DNA of 64,000 bases from Salipaludibacillus neizhouensis (GTDB lineage Bacteria; Bacillota; Bacilli; Bacillales; Salisediminibacteriaceae), in assembly GCF_002886185.1 (NCBI RefSeq), contig NZ_KZ614147.1, positions 469,187-533,186 of the forward strand, read 5' to 3'. The notes below the pieces were generated by a model, which searched no databases, was not told where the DNA came from, and saw nothing but the letters and a program-made list of their open reading frames with translations. Of this stretch, positions 36,508-45,982 are shown piece after piece. The first letter of the stretch is position 1, and the number at the start of each line of letters is the position of its first letter. The position numbers and the translations under genes were made by a program.

Positions 36508-36550
36508 GGGGACGGTTCTCTGCTTCATCATGAAGCAGAGAACCGTCCCC
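36508..36550. repeat. 21-bp inverted repeat after tatC
   Basis: Arms of 21 bases (36508-36528 and 36530-36550) containing GGGGACGGTTCTCTGCTTC are perfect. No T tract follows, so it is not a standard terminator. It stands exactly between the convergent tatC and narK genes. Confidence 0.8.
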
Positions 36551-36559
36551 TTGACACAC

Positions 36560-38089
36560 TTATCGTCCGCCTGAAGCGGTTTTCTTTAATTCTAATGCTT
36601 CCTTCGCTAGACTATCTGTATCAATGGCATTCTGTTTGTCTACAGAAGACTGGTAATAGTCACCTGCAAACGAGTTATCAGGTTCTTCAAGCCAGAAGTA
36701 ACATATAACGAAACTTGCGAAGGCCCCTCCTGCTAGAACAAAGAAAAACTGTTGTGGTGTGACAAACGTATAAAGTGTTAAATACAAGGTTGCACCAACA
36801 TTACCATACGCACCAGCCATACCGGCAACTTGCCCTGTCAATCGTTTCTTGATCATTGGAATAATTGCAAATGTTGCTCCTTCAGCTCCTTGAACAAAAA
36901 CAGAGGTGAGAATAGTAACTACAATAGCTAGGATTAAAGGCCAACCCGATTCAATGAACCCCATCACAACTAGCCCAATACTGATACCTATTAAATAGGT
37001 AAGCATGACTCGCTTACGGTTTCCTAAGCGATCGGATAAAACTCCTCCAAGTGGTCTAGCTACCAAGTTTATAAAAGCAAACGAGGCAGCAATCATTCCA
37101 GCTGTGGCAGGAGTGAGTGTGAACGTTAACTGAAAAAACATTGGAAGCATTGATATAATTGCTAATTCGGCACCGAAGTTTGCAAAGTATGTGCTATTCA
37201 AGGCAGCAACATTTTTAAAATTATAGTGATCGTCTTTCGGTACTCCTTTTTTTAGAATTGGAACATTCACTTGTAATATCTTTAACACTTGATAAATCAT
37301 CGTTATTCCAATAACGGTATAGGTGATATAAAGGACATTAGAAGAAATAAAGCCCATACCCTCAATTCTCCAGGCAAGTACTGCTAAAGCACCGCCTAAT
37401 GGAAGGGTCCATAAGATGAGCTGGATCATGTCTTTCCATGTACTAACTTCCATCGCCCCTGATTTTTTAGGCTTGATGAAAGCTTTTCCTTCCGGAGTAT
37501 CTCTCACACAAATAAAGTAAATAATTCCGTAGATAATACAAATAACGCCTGTTAAAGCAACTGCATATCTCCAACCGTTATCTCCTCCCAGCATGGTTAA
37601 AGCGAACCATGGAAGTAACATGGCGGCAGCAGCTGAACCGAAATTACCCCAACCACCATAAATACCTTCCGCAAAACCAACATCTTTAGGTGGAAACCAC
37701 TCAGAAACCATCCGAATCCCAATAACGAAACTGGCACCGATACTACTTAATAATAATCTTGAAATCATCAATTGAGTCCAAGTGTCACCGAACGCAAACA
37801 TAAAAGTAGGTATGGACATTAAAATTAAAAGTGCTGAGTAGACTACTCGTGGTCCGAATCGATCGAGAAACATCCCTACGACTATTCTTGCAGGAATCGT
37901 TAAGGCTACGTTTAGTATTCCAAGTGCAGCTAAATGTTCCGTGGTCATCCAATCCATTGTATCCAACATCGTTGTAGCGAGTGGAGCCATATTGAACCAA
38001 GTGAAAAAAGAGATGAAGAAAGCAATCCAAGTTAAGTGTAAAACTTTCATACGTTGACTTTTAAATTTAAAAATATCTGCCGTTTTCAA
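36560..38089 (-). CDS. Nitrate/nitrite transporter, NarK/NasA type (MFS)
   Basis: 509 residues, about twelve to fourteen membrane helices. The nitrate signature glycine motif appears as YGGWGNFGSAAA and a second GMAGAYGNVGA in the other half; arginines in helices 2 and 8 regions (IPARIVVGMFLDRFGPR, NLVARPLGGVLSDRLGNRKR) fit nitrate or nitrite binding. A central cytoplasmic stretch includes RDTPEGKAFIKPKKSG. No nitrate reductase genes are in the window, so direction of transport cannot be told. Confidence 0.88.
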   Translation of the reverse strand: MKTADIFKFKSQRMKVLHLTWIAFFISFFTWFNMAPLATTMLDTMDWMTTEHLAALGILNVALTIPARIVVGMFLDRFGPRVVYSALLILMSIPTFMFAFGDTWTQLMISRLLLSSIGASFVIGIRMVSEWFPPKDVGFAEGIYGGWGNFGSAAAAMLLPWFALTMLGGDNGWRYAVALTGVICIIYGIIYFICVRDTPEGKAFIKPKKSGAMEVSTWKDMIQLILWTLPLGGALAVLAWRIEGMGFISSNVLYITYTVIGITMIYQVLKILQVNVPILKKGVPKDDHYNFKNVAALNSTYFANFGAELAIISMLPMFFQLTFTLTPATAGMIAASFAFINLVARPLGGVLSDRLGNRKRVMLTYLIGISIGLVVMGFIESGWPLILAIVVTILTSVFVQGAEGATFAIIPMIKKRLTGQVAGMAGAYGNVGATLYLTLYTFVTPQQFFFVLAGGAFASFVICYFWLEEPDNSFAGDYYQSSVDKQNAIDTDSLAKEALELKKTASGGR

Positions 38090-38173
38090 TTAAAGCCCCT
38101 CCTATAGGTATCATAGATTTTTTGTACTCCAATAATTATTTGTAAATTCTGATTTTTCTTGATGTGAAAAGTT

Positions 38174-38194
38174 ATTGAATTTTTGATATTCAAT
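38174..38194. promoter_or_regulatory. Inverted repeat upstream of the NarK-type gene
   Basis: ATTGAAT and ATTCAAT, separated by seven bases, form a 21-base dyad about 85-105 bases before the transporter start. It may be an operator; it does not match the Fnr consensus. Confidence 0.3.
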
Positions 38195-38845
38195 CGTTTT
38201 ACTAGTAATTGTTTTTTATTATGGCACATGCTCTGTTAGGAAATCGGATAGTTGTTACAATATCTAACGCGAAAATATTCTCGTCCTTTCCAGTGCTAAT
38301 TGGTTTAAGTATTGCTGGATCAACAATGAAAACGGTATTTTAAAGTAGGATATTTATTATAAAAAATTGAAATTAAAATGCTCTAATAGAGCTTTGTATA
38401 CATGACATAATGGTAATTAAGAATGTATTAATTGTTTTTTTATTTAATTTAGTTAGTGGAAAAAACGCTGCTTTCTACTAAACAGGGAGTCGGTCATACC
38501 GATAACAAAAATGAGTTCATACTTATAGAATAGAAGCATAAGAATGATGAGACCGTCAGATTAAATAGGTAGGATATTTATTTGAGAGAGAAGCGGGAAA
38601 ATTCTATTGTCTCTATCAAGCGAGTGAAACTGGAGATTTACAACAAGGGGGAGAGAATACTGTCTTAAATAAAAGATCAAAATAATACATGCTAAGATGT
38701 ATCCGAGACTGAAAAAGTGACGCAAAACAGGTAATTTAGATGATAAAAACTTCCTTCTTTTTTTACCTTGATAGAGTGGAGTTATCGTGAGTATTACTAT
38801 ATAATTAGTTTTGTAAATGATAGTTTGTATACGTGGAGGGTTATC
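38195..38845. other. Long AT-rich intergenic region without a recognised gene
   Basis: About 650 bases between the transporter and the DUF3817 gene. A 40-codon ORF (38221-38343) has no ribosome site. Scattered short dyads are seen but no clear promoter, RNA gene or gene remnant. Confidence 0.5.
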
Positions 38846-39151
38846 ATGTTAAAAACAGATCTTGGTCGTTTTAGAGTAATGGGATTTTTTGAGGGAGCAT
38901 CATTATTGATTTTGCTTTTTATAGCAATGCCGGTCAAATACGTTTTAGGAATTCCTGAAATGGTAACAGTCGTTGGATCCATTCATGGTTTCCTTTTTGT
39001 TGGATATATTCTTTTAACACTTTACACCACATACAGAATCCGCTGGTCTTTTAAATGGCTATTTAGTGCAGTTGTTGTAGCCTTTATCCCGTTTGGAAAT
39101 CTTATATTGGATGGACGATTAAAGCAGGCAACATTTAGTGTTGCGAAGTAA
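38846..39151 (+). CDS. DUF3817-family membrane protein
   Basis: 101 residues from ATG 38846, chosen because GGAGGG lies six bases upstream; an in-frame ATG at 38768 lacks a site. Three hydrophobic segments (about 10-30, 38-60, 70-90). The N-terminus GRFRVMGFFEGASLLILLFI and the end FIPFGNLILDGRLKQ are typical for DUF3817, found in many Bacillales and actinobacteria, function unknown. Confidence 0.8.
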   Translation: MLKTDLGRFRVMGFFEGASLLILLFIAMPVKYVLGIPEMVTVVGSIHGFLFVGYILLTLYTTYRIRWSFKWLFSAVVVAFIPFGNLILDGRLKQATFSVAK

Positions 39152-39157
39152 AATACA

Positions 39158-39210
39158 AGGGGTCCCTATTATCTTGTCGAATTCGATAAGGTTGTAGAGA
39201 CCTCCTTTTT
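39158..39210 (+). terminator. Terminator after the DUF3817 gene
   Basis: A long imperfect hairpin: AGGGGTC/GACCTCCT at its base with inner CTTGTCG/CGATAAG, followed by T5. Confidence 0.65.
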
Positions 39211-39280
39211 CTTGTATTGTTTTTTACTCAACTAAACTTAAGACTCCAAGTTATAAAGGATTATGTATACATTGAAATTA

Positions 39281-39311
39281 GAGGGGTAATTCCGCGCAGG
39301 AATTACCCCTC
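39281..39311. terminator. 13-bp perfect hairpin
   Basis: GAGGGGTAATTCC and GGAATTACCCCTC with loop GCGCA. On the minus strand it lies about 210 bases after the SDR stop, and may mark the end of that transcript. Confidence 0.55.
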
Positions 39312-39520
39312 ATTGATGAGTTGTGTATTGTATTGACTATAGCTTACCAACCTTCTCTTTATAAGAGGATGAACTTTCACGACAACCGAATCGGAAGGCG
39401 TTTCTTAACAAGGTCGGTCGAAATGTTGCGTGAAATCGATTAATTAAGCTACAGAGATTTACGCTGAAATTTAAAACAAGATATTTGGGATTTCTTCCGC
39501 CTTTCAAAAATAAAAATCTT

Positions 39521-40240
39521 TTAAAACGGGTTCGTACCCCACTGTGCAGCGGTCTTAATGAATGTCCGCTGTTCAAGTTTGAGCTGACTAACCATATATT
39601 CTGCAAGGTCTTCTGCTTGCGTGTATTTATCCGGGTTTCGTTCGTTGGAATCCTTACCTCTAGTTAAATCGGTTTCTACAAGACTAGGCGTCAGAACGCT
39701 GACCCGGATATTGTTGCGACGGACTTCTTGCATCAGAGATTCACTCATACCAATTACAGCAAATTTCGATGCACTATAAGCACTGGAACCTTCTGTACCT
39801 TTAAGTCCAGACATCGAGGAAATGTTAATTATATCTCCCTGATTTTGCTCAATCATGTTAGGCAATACAGCTTTTGTTACAAGTACAATCCCCATGACAT
39901 TTGTATCCAGTACTTTTTTCCACTCCTCGGTGGATAAATCTTGAAATTTACCATAAACTCCAACTCCAGCATTGTTGATCAAAATATCGATAGAGCCAAG
40001 GTTCTCTTGGATTTCTTTTACAGCACACTGAACTTCTGTTTCATGTGAAACATCTGCAACAGCCGTAACAAACGTTGCTCCCATCTCAGTTAGTTCTTCG
40101 TGGATAACTTCAAAACTTTGTTCTGAGCGAGCAATAAGTCCGAGTTCAACACCTTCTTTTGCAAGGGCAATTGCGGTAGCTCGCCCAATCCCTCTGCTTC
40201 CTCCTGTTATAAGTGCTCGTTTCCCTTGTAATGATTGCAC
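39521..40240 (-). CDS. Short-chain dehydrogenase/reductase, FabG-like
   Basis: 239 residues. Cofactor loop TGGSRGIGRA, structural NNAG motif, catalytic serine in INISSMSGLKG and YSASK. Residue R38 in IARSEQ after strand 2 suggests NADPH use. The closest general match is 3-ketoacyl reductase-like proteins of Bacillus, but no fatty-acid genes are nearby, so the substrate is open. AAAGGATGG lies before the ATG at 40240. Confidence 0.85.
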   Translation of the reverse strand: MQSLQGKRALITGGSRGIGRATAIALAKEGVELGLIARSEQSFEVIHEELTEMGATFVTAVADVSHETEVQCAVKEIQENLGSIDILINNAGVGVYGKFQDLSTEEWKKVLDTNVMGIVLVTKAVLPNMIEQNQGDIINISSMSGLKGTEGSSAYSASKFAVIGMSESLMQEVRRNNIRVSVLTPSLVETDLTRGKDSNERNPDKYTQAEDLAEYMVSQLKLEQRTFIKTAAQWGTNPF

Positions 40241-40426
40241 GCTTTAAACCATCCTTTCTATTTATATCTCTATCCGATATATTCACTAAATGATGACGTT
40301 ATAACCACGTCCAGTGATAGTTAGCTAAAAGTTGGAGAAAAAGTTTAAGAAAAGAACCAGGCACTTGTTAGAGAGAATAAGTGGCTGGCATTTTATCATA
40401 ATAAATGAAGCGTATTCGACCTAATC

Positions 40427-41362
40427 TTACTTCATTTTAATTACAATTTTTCCTTTGGCATGATGTGTTTCACTGAGTCCGTGAGCTTCTTGAAGTTGTT
40501 CAGCAGTAAAGTCGAAAACATGACCAACTTGCGGTTTTACGATTCCTTTTTCTAAAAGGTCTCCAAGTTGAGCTAACTGTTTGCCATTCTCTGTAAGCCA
40601 ATAGGAATTCGCTTCAACCTCGTATTTTTCAGCAAGTTTTTGATCCGGAGAACCTGCGATTGTGACGAGTTTTCCACCGGGTTTTAGCACAGTAAAGCTT
40701 CTCTCAAGAATCTCTCCGCCCATCGTATCAACGACAATATCAAAGTTTTCTATTTCTTCTTCAAATTTTTGTGTGCGATAATTAATGACTTGATCTGCGC
40801 CAAGTTCCTTTACGTAGGATTCATTTTTCTCACTGGCAGTTGTAGCGACATATGCGCCGAAATGTTTAGCAATTTGTATGGCTAAACTCCCAACACCACC
40901 GGCGCCAGCGTGGATAAGCACTTTTGAGTCCTCTTTTACGCCTGTTTCATCTAAGAGACATTGCCATGCGGTTAGCCCAGCAAGAGGTATCGAGGCAGCT
41001 TCTTCAAAAGAAAGATTTTCTGGTTTTTTCGCTAATCTGCTTTCATCGACAGTCGTATATTCTGCATACGTTCCGTTGTGAGTAGTAGCTGGTCTAGCAA
41101 AAACTTCGTCACCAACCCCGAAATTTTTCACGTTCGTTCCAACTTCCACAATCTTACCAGCTACATCCCATCCCAAAATAATAGGGAAGGGAAAGTCGAG
41201 CATTTCTTTCAAATAACCTTCTCTTAACTTCCAATCAATTGGATTTATAGAAGTTGCGTGGACTTCCACTAATACTTGATCCTCGGTAATTTCCGGTTTT
41301 GAAACCTCTTGTTCATGTAACAGTTCCTTACCACCATATTCATTGATAACAATTGCTTTCAT
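40427..41362 (-). CDS. Zinc-free NADP-dependent oxidoreductase (quinone reductase-like)
   Basis: 311 residues of the MDR superfamily. GroES-like N-terminal domain (VLVEVHATSINPIDWKLREG) and a Rossmann domain with HAGAGGVGSLAIQIAKHFG. No zinc-binding cysteines are present at the catalytic or structural site. Such enzymes reduce quinones or enones. The start at ATG 41362 has an AAAGGAGTAT-like site. Confidence 0.88.
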   Translation of the reverse strand: MKAIVINEYGGKELLHEQEVSKPEITEDQVLVEVHATSINPIDWKLREGYLKEMLDFPFPIILGWDVAGKIVEVGTNVKNFGVGDEVFARPATTHNGTYAEYTTVDESRLAKKPENLSFEEAASIPLAGLTAWQCLLDETGVKEDSKVLIHAGAGGVGSLAIQIAKHFGAYVATTASEKNESYVKELGADQVINYRTQKFEEEIENFDIVVDTMGGEILERSFTVLKPGGKLVTIAGSPDQKLAEKYEVEANSYWLTENGKQLAQLGDLLEKGIVKPQVGHVFDFTAEQLQEAHGLSETHHAKGKIVIKMK

Positions 41363-41564
41363 ATGTTTGATACTCCTTTTTTAAAAATATAATCTTATTG
41401 TTTTAGAAAAATCGATCCACTTAATAATGTTTTAAATCTTTCATTTAACAAATTACTACTTGTAGGGCATTCTCTTACTTAGTATTGTCTAGTGTAAAAA
41501 AGACAATAGATAAAATCAAAAAATTAGCTTATGAGGAATCTATTGGTACTAGTAACCTTTGTAG

Positions 41565-42921
41565 TTAAGGAGTACATGTATTGTTATCATTTACTTCCAT
41601 ATAAGTTTTTACACTGTTACGCCCATCTTCTTTTGCTGCATATAAAGCTTTATCTGCATTCTCAATTAATTCGCTGGATTTGTTTTCCTGGTTCGGTAAA
41701 ATGGTGGATATTCCGAAACTAACCGTTACTTCATCACATAAAGGAGAAGAAGTATGAGGAATGCTTAATTTCTGTATGCTTTGATGTAGCTTCTGTGCCA
41801 GGTTTAAGGCTTCCTCAGCAGAGTAATCAGGCAATATAATAGCAAATTCCTCCCCACCATAACGAGCAAAAACCGTATCCGTATCCGTTAATTTTTGATC
41901 AATTACTTTTGTAATCGACTTTAAGCAGTCATCTCCAGCTTGGTGACCGTATTCGTCGTTGTAAAGCTTGAAATAATCTATATCGAGCATGATTAAAGAT
42001 AAAGGAGTATTGTTGTTTAAGGAGCTTTCCCAATAGTTTTGAAGCTCATTATCAAAGTGCCGACGATTTGACACACCAGTTAGCCCATCCTGTTCCGCCA
42101 GTCTTTTAAGAAGTTTATTTGCCTGGATAAGCTCAGACTCTGTTTGCTTTTTCACAGTAATATCGACGATGGAAAGTAACGCAGCGATTAACTTTCCAGT
42201 ATGATCATAAAGCGGTGTACCATTAACAGACAAAACTTTTCTTTGGTTTGAACCTGAAACAACAGTATGAACATAATCTTTCACATACCGCTCGGTCTTC
42301 ATGACAATGGATACAGGAAGATTCTCTCGTGCAATCGGATTTCCTTCAATTGTTGTAATCACCCATTCATGTGCATCATATTGCCTAGAAATAATGTCTT
42401 TCTGTTTAGTATCTAATATTTCCTCTGCCATATTATTTGCATACTGAAGAGAGCCTTTCAAATCGAAAGTAAGCACACCATTAGGAAAGGTCTCTAGGAT
42501 ATCTTTTAATTTCTGCTCATTTTCTTTTAACTGATGCTCGTATAACTTGCGTTCCGTAATATCCTGAAACTGGGAAATGGCATACATAGGATTACCTTCG
42601 TCATCTTTAACTGCAGAAACGTTAAGTAAGCACCATACCAATTGACCTTCCCTGTGAATATACCGTTTCTCCACTTGGTAATAACTAATTTCATTGCTAA
42701 GAAGTTGGTGAAAAGCACTCAAACTAGCTTGAAGATCCTCTGGATAAGTCAAGTCCCTGAGAGATTTACCCTTTAATTCGGTCTCACTATAACCTAGTAT
42801 CTCGGACTTACATTGGATTAGTTAAAAGGAATTTCCCATTAGTAGATACGAGAGCAATTCCCATCGAGGAAAATTGAAAAACTTGCTCAAATAATATCGA
42901 ACGATCTATCTTCGTGATCAT
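41565..42921 (-). pseudogene. PAS-PAS-GGDEF diguanylate cyclase, frameshifted
   Basis: From ATG 42921 (GGAGGAGAG upstream) the frame reads MITKIDRSILFEQVFQFSSM to LLTNPM and then meets a stop. Shifted by one base it continues SEILGYSETELKGKSLRDLT and runs to 41565. The join near 42804-42811 restores a protein collinear with the paralog at 43161-44540. The second part alone has a full PAS pair and a GGDEF domain (ARYGGEEF, MLDIDYFKLYND) and could be expressed from a later start as a 395-residue protein. The I-site arginine before GGEEF is missing (TDTD). Real inactivation or a sequencing error cannot be told apart here. Confidence 0.8.
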
Positions 42922-43096
42922 ACAGCTCTCCTCCACCAGTTACAAAATATATAACTCAAGGTATAATCATATTTAATTTAGGTATAATTAATCGATAATA
43001 AAGACCTATACCCTAAATATGTGTCTAAAACTCTTTTTTTTTAAATACTATATGTTGTTGGAGAAGTTTCAGATTTGTGAGTATTTGACATAAAAA

Positions 43097-43142
43097 AAGG
43101 ATGCCTTAAAAGGTCTTTTTTGACCTTTCGAGACATCTTCTT
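43097..43142 (-). terminator. Terminator after the second GGDEF gene (minus strand)
   Basis: Read on the minus strand: GATGTCTCGAAAGGTC pairs imperfectly with GACCTTTTAAGGCATC and T7 follows. It resembles the 24012-24061 hairpin. Confidence 0.7.
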
Positions 43143-43160
43143 AGGAATTGACACACGTAG

Positions 43161-44540
43161 TCAGTTCAGTGTACTGAATTTACCTTCTACTGTTATTATG
43201 TCATGATAGGCTATCGTGTTCCTACCATTTTGTTTGGCAGAGTACATAGCTAAATCAGCCTGTTTTATGAGATCACTGGGACTGTTGGATGAATCCGGAT
43301 TAATCGTGGAAAAGCCAAAACTCAATGTTACATGGCTACAGACAGGTGATTTTGCGTGGACAATTTTTAACTGCTGCATCTTTCCATGAATTTTCTTCGT
43401 CAGGTCACTAGCCATATCATGTGAATAACCAGGTAAAATGACTGAAAATTCCTCTCCACCATAACGAGCAAAGACGGCATCAAGCCCGACTAATTCTTTT
43501 CCGATAATTTTTGTAATTGTCTTCAAGCAATCGTCCCCAGCTTGGTGGCCGTATTCATCATTGTAAAGTTTGAAATAATCTAGGTCGAGCATAATAAGCG
43601 ATACAGGAATGTTGCGATTTGAGTATTCCACCCAGTAGTTTTTTAACTGTTCATCGAAATATCGGCGGTTTGCGACGCCAGTTAATCCGTCATGTTCTGA
43701 CAGCTTTTTAAGAAGTTTGTTTGCTTCAATAAGTTCATATTCTGTTTGTTTTTTTTCTGTTATATTCACAAGAGAGCATAAAACAGCTGTCATCGTTCCT
43801 GTATGGTCAAAAAGAGGGGAATTATTTATCGATAATACTTTTCGAGTACCCGACCCTGATTCGATTGCATGGACGAAGTCCTTCACTGGCTCCTTCGTTT
43901 TCATGACTATCGAGAAAGGAAGTTCTTCTCTCGGAATGGCCTTGCCTTCAACTGTACGGAGTTTCCATTCGGGTGTATCCATTTTTCTGGATACAATTTC
44001 TGCCCTATTAATCTCCAAAATTTCCTCTGCCATCTTATTTGCATAAGAGATATTTCCTTGTAAATCAAACATAAGAACGCCATTTGGCATGGTCTCGAGT
44101 ATTTCGGTTAATTGCTCCTCGCTTTCTTTTAACTGGTGCTCATATAATTTTTGATCGGAGATGTCCTGGAATTGAGAAATAAAATATAACGGTTTGCCTG
44201 CATCGTCTCTAACTGCAGATACATTAAGCAGGCAATTAATTAACATACTGTTTTTATGAATATATCTTTTTTCCACTTGGTAATAACTCACTTCATCGTT
44301 TACGAGTTGACGAAATCTATCGATACTATTGTGAAGATCCTCCACGTAGGTTAAGTCTATAAATGTTTTCTCTTTTAATTCAGTTTCACTGTAACCGAGC
44401 ATTTCGGTTAACATAGGATTAGTTAAAAGGAAATACCCTTCGTTAGATATGAGAGCAATCCCCATGGATGAAAATTGAAAAACTTGTTCGAATAATATCG
44501 AACGATCTACCTTCTCGTTCATCTGTTTCTCCACCACCAA
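43161..44540 (-). CDS. PAS-PAS-GGDEF diguanylate cyclase
   Basis: 459 residues, no membrane segments. PAS 1 about 15-130 (FSSMGIALISNEGYFLLTNP, then a PAC motif SQFQDISDQKLYEHQLKE), PAS 2 about 145-260, and a GGDEF domain about 290-445 with MLDLDYFKLYND, ARYGGEEF and HDGLTGVANRRYF. The active-site GGEEF is intact, so c-di-GMP synthesis from two GTP is expected. The inhibitory I-site is absent (VGLD in place of RxxD). It is the intact member of a tandem pair; the two are similar over their whole length. Confidence 0.9.
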   Translation of the reverse strand: MVVEKQMNEKVDRSILFEQVFQFSSMGIALISNEGYFLLTNPMLTEMLGYSETELKEKTFIDLTYVEDLHNSIDRFRQLVNDEVSYYQVEKRYIHKNSMLINCLLNVSAVRDDAGKPLYFISQFQDISDQKLYEHQLKESEEQLTEILETMPNGVLMFDLQGNISYANKMAEEILEINRAEIVSRKMDTPEWKLRTVEGKAIPREELPFSIVMKTKEPVKDFVHAIESGSGTRKVLSINNSPLFDHTGTMTAVLCSLVNITEKKQTEYELIEANKLLKKLSEHDGLTGVANRRYFDEQLKNYWVEYSNRNIPVSLIMLDLDYFKLYNDEYGHQAGDDCLKTITKIIGKELVGLDAVFARYGGEEFSVILPGYSHDMASDLTKKIHGKMQQLKIVHAKSPVCSHVTLSFGFSTINPDSSNSPSDLIKQADLAMYSAKQNGRNTIAYHDIITVEGKFSTLN

Positions 44541-44802
44541 TCAGAATTATATTTATATCGCTTATAATTCCAGTTAAAATTATGAGAAAATAATCAATTT
44601 AGACATTATTTCTTAATTATATCTCATTTAATTATGTATTCGTAAAAATTATAATAAATAGGGTTAGAAATGTATAAAAAAGTTACATTTATCTGTCATC
44701 AATTAATTATATTTTTTTAATTTTAAGATTTATAAATTGGAGAGAACCAGTACAATCACAGAACCAGAACCGTATCGACCTATTATAAAATCAAAAAAGG
44801 GT

Positions 44803-44817
44803 TGTAAAACGCTTTCA
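44803..44817. promoter_or_regulatory. cre-like CcpA site upstream of the LacI gene
   Basis: TGTAAAACGCTTTCA contains AAAACGCTTTCA, matching the right 12 positions of the cre consensus. It sits about 130 bases before the sugar operon regulator. The 44541-44802 part of this gap is very AT-rich and shows no gene. Confidence 0.5.
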
Positions 44818-44835
44818 TCTATTTTATACTCTAAC

Positions 44836-44860
44836 TAAATCGTTTTACTAAATCGATTTA
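44836..44860. promoter_or_regulatory. Two tandem LacI-type operators
   Basis: TAAATCGTTTTA (44836-44847) and the perfect palindrome TAAATCGATTTA (44849-44860) lie 13 bases apart, 80-100 bases before the LacI-family gene. A central CG in a 12-base dyad is typical of LacI-family sites, so autoregulation and operon control by the adjacent regulator is likely. Confidence 0.6.
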
Positions 44861-44939
44861 TCAAATAGTTTAGATGTTTAAAAGAGATATATTATATCCA
44901 AACTACCTTAGTTTTTAACTGATAATGGAGTAGATGCTT

Positions 44940-45944
44940 ATGAGGACTATTACAATTGCAGATGTTGCAAAACACTCGAATGTTTCTAAGAGTACTGTTT
45001 CTCAGTACTTAAATAAAAGATATGAGTATATGGGTGAAGGGACAAAGACTCGTATAGAAGAAGCGATTAAACTGCTAGGATATCGACCAAACATTGTGGC
45101 ACGAAGCTTAAAGCAAAAATCAACGACAACCATTGGGGTGATTGTGGCAAACATATTGCATACCTTTTCTACTCAAGTGATAAGAGCAATTGAAGACATT
45201 TGCCATGACTATGATTTTCATACAATTGTTTGTAATGCGGATGATGATCCCGAAAAAGAAAAAAAATACATTGAGATGCTTCAGGCGAAACAAGTAGATG
45301 GTATCATTATTTTCCCAACAGGAGGGAATGTGGAACTTTTTCTTAGCTTAAAAGAAAATGACTTTCCACTAGTATTTATGGACCGTTATATGTCAGAAGT
45401 TCAAGTTCCATCCGTTGTATTGGATAATGAGAAGGCTTCCAAGCTAGCTGTTGATTATTTTGTAGATCGTGGGTATCAAAGGATTGGCATTATGACGACA
45501 TCGATTCTTGAAAATTTAACTACAAGAATTAAACGGGTCGGTGGGTATAGACAAGCTTTACAAGAACAAAATATACCTATTAATGAAAACTACATTAAAA
45601 GCTTGGAGTTGCATCAATTTGAAGACGCAATGACAAATATGCTCTCATTAAAAAATCCGCCGCAGGCAATCTTAGCAGGTAATGATTTAGCCTTAATGGA
45701 GATACTAAAGTTTACTAAAAAGAAAAAGATAAGCATTCCTAAAGATTTAGCGTTGATTGGGATAGATGATGTATCGTTTGCCAGTTTTTATAATCCGGGA
45801 TTAACTACCGTTGCTCAGCCAGCATTTGAAATGGGGAAAAAGGCTGCGGAGTTGCTCCTTAATAAAATCCAAAAGAAAGAAGAAGATGTTCATCATCATA
45901 TATATAGCTTTGAGCCACAACTGATTAAGCGAGAATCTTGCTAA
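44940..45944 (+). CDS. LacI-family regulator, KdgR-like
   Basis: Transcription factor of about 334 residues. N-terminal helix-turn-helix about 4-24 (TIADVAKHSNVSKSTVSQYL) and hinge helix (NIVARSLKQKST), then a periplasmic-binding-protein-like sugar domain ending with LALIGIDDVSF and LTTVAQPAFEMG. ATG 44940 is preferred over 44934 since GGAG then has nine bases of spacing. It probably controls the downstream kinase-hxlAB-TRAP-kdgF-rpiA genes through the tandem operators. The effector is not evident; KDG is the ligand of the KdgR relatives. Confidence 0.88.
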   Translation: MRTITIADVAKHSNVSKSTVSQYLNKRYEYMGEGTKTRIEEAIKLLGYRPNIVARSLKQKSTTTIGVIVANILHTFSTQVIRAIEDICHDYDFHTIVCNADDDPEKEKKYIEMLQAKQVDGIIIFPTGGNVELFLSLKENDFPLVFMDRYMSEVQVPSVVLDNEKASKLAVDYFVDRGYQRIGIMTTSILENLTTRIKRVGGYRQALQEQNIPINENYIKSLELHQFEDAMTNMLSLKNPPQAILAGNDLALMEILKFTKKKKISIPKDLALIGIDDVSFASFYNPGLTTVAQPAFEMGKKAAELLLNKIQKKEEDVHHHIYSFEPQLIKRESC

Positions 45945-45982
45945 CGAACTAGCACAAGGAGAAGCAAAGAGGAGGAATAGCT

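Noticed and set aside
38221-38343. 40-codon ORF (MAHALLGNRIVVTISN...)
   Set aside because: No ribosome site, no family, in an AT-rich gap where chance ORFs of this size occur.
39337-39520. Minus-strand open frame after the SDR stop
   Set aside because: It overlaps the SDR gene in another frame, lacks a ribosome site and has an unnatural composition.
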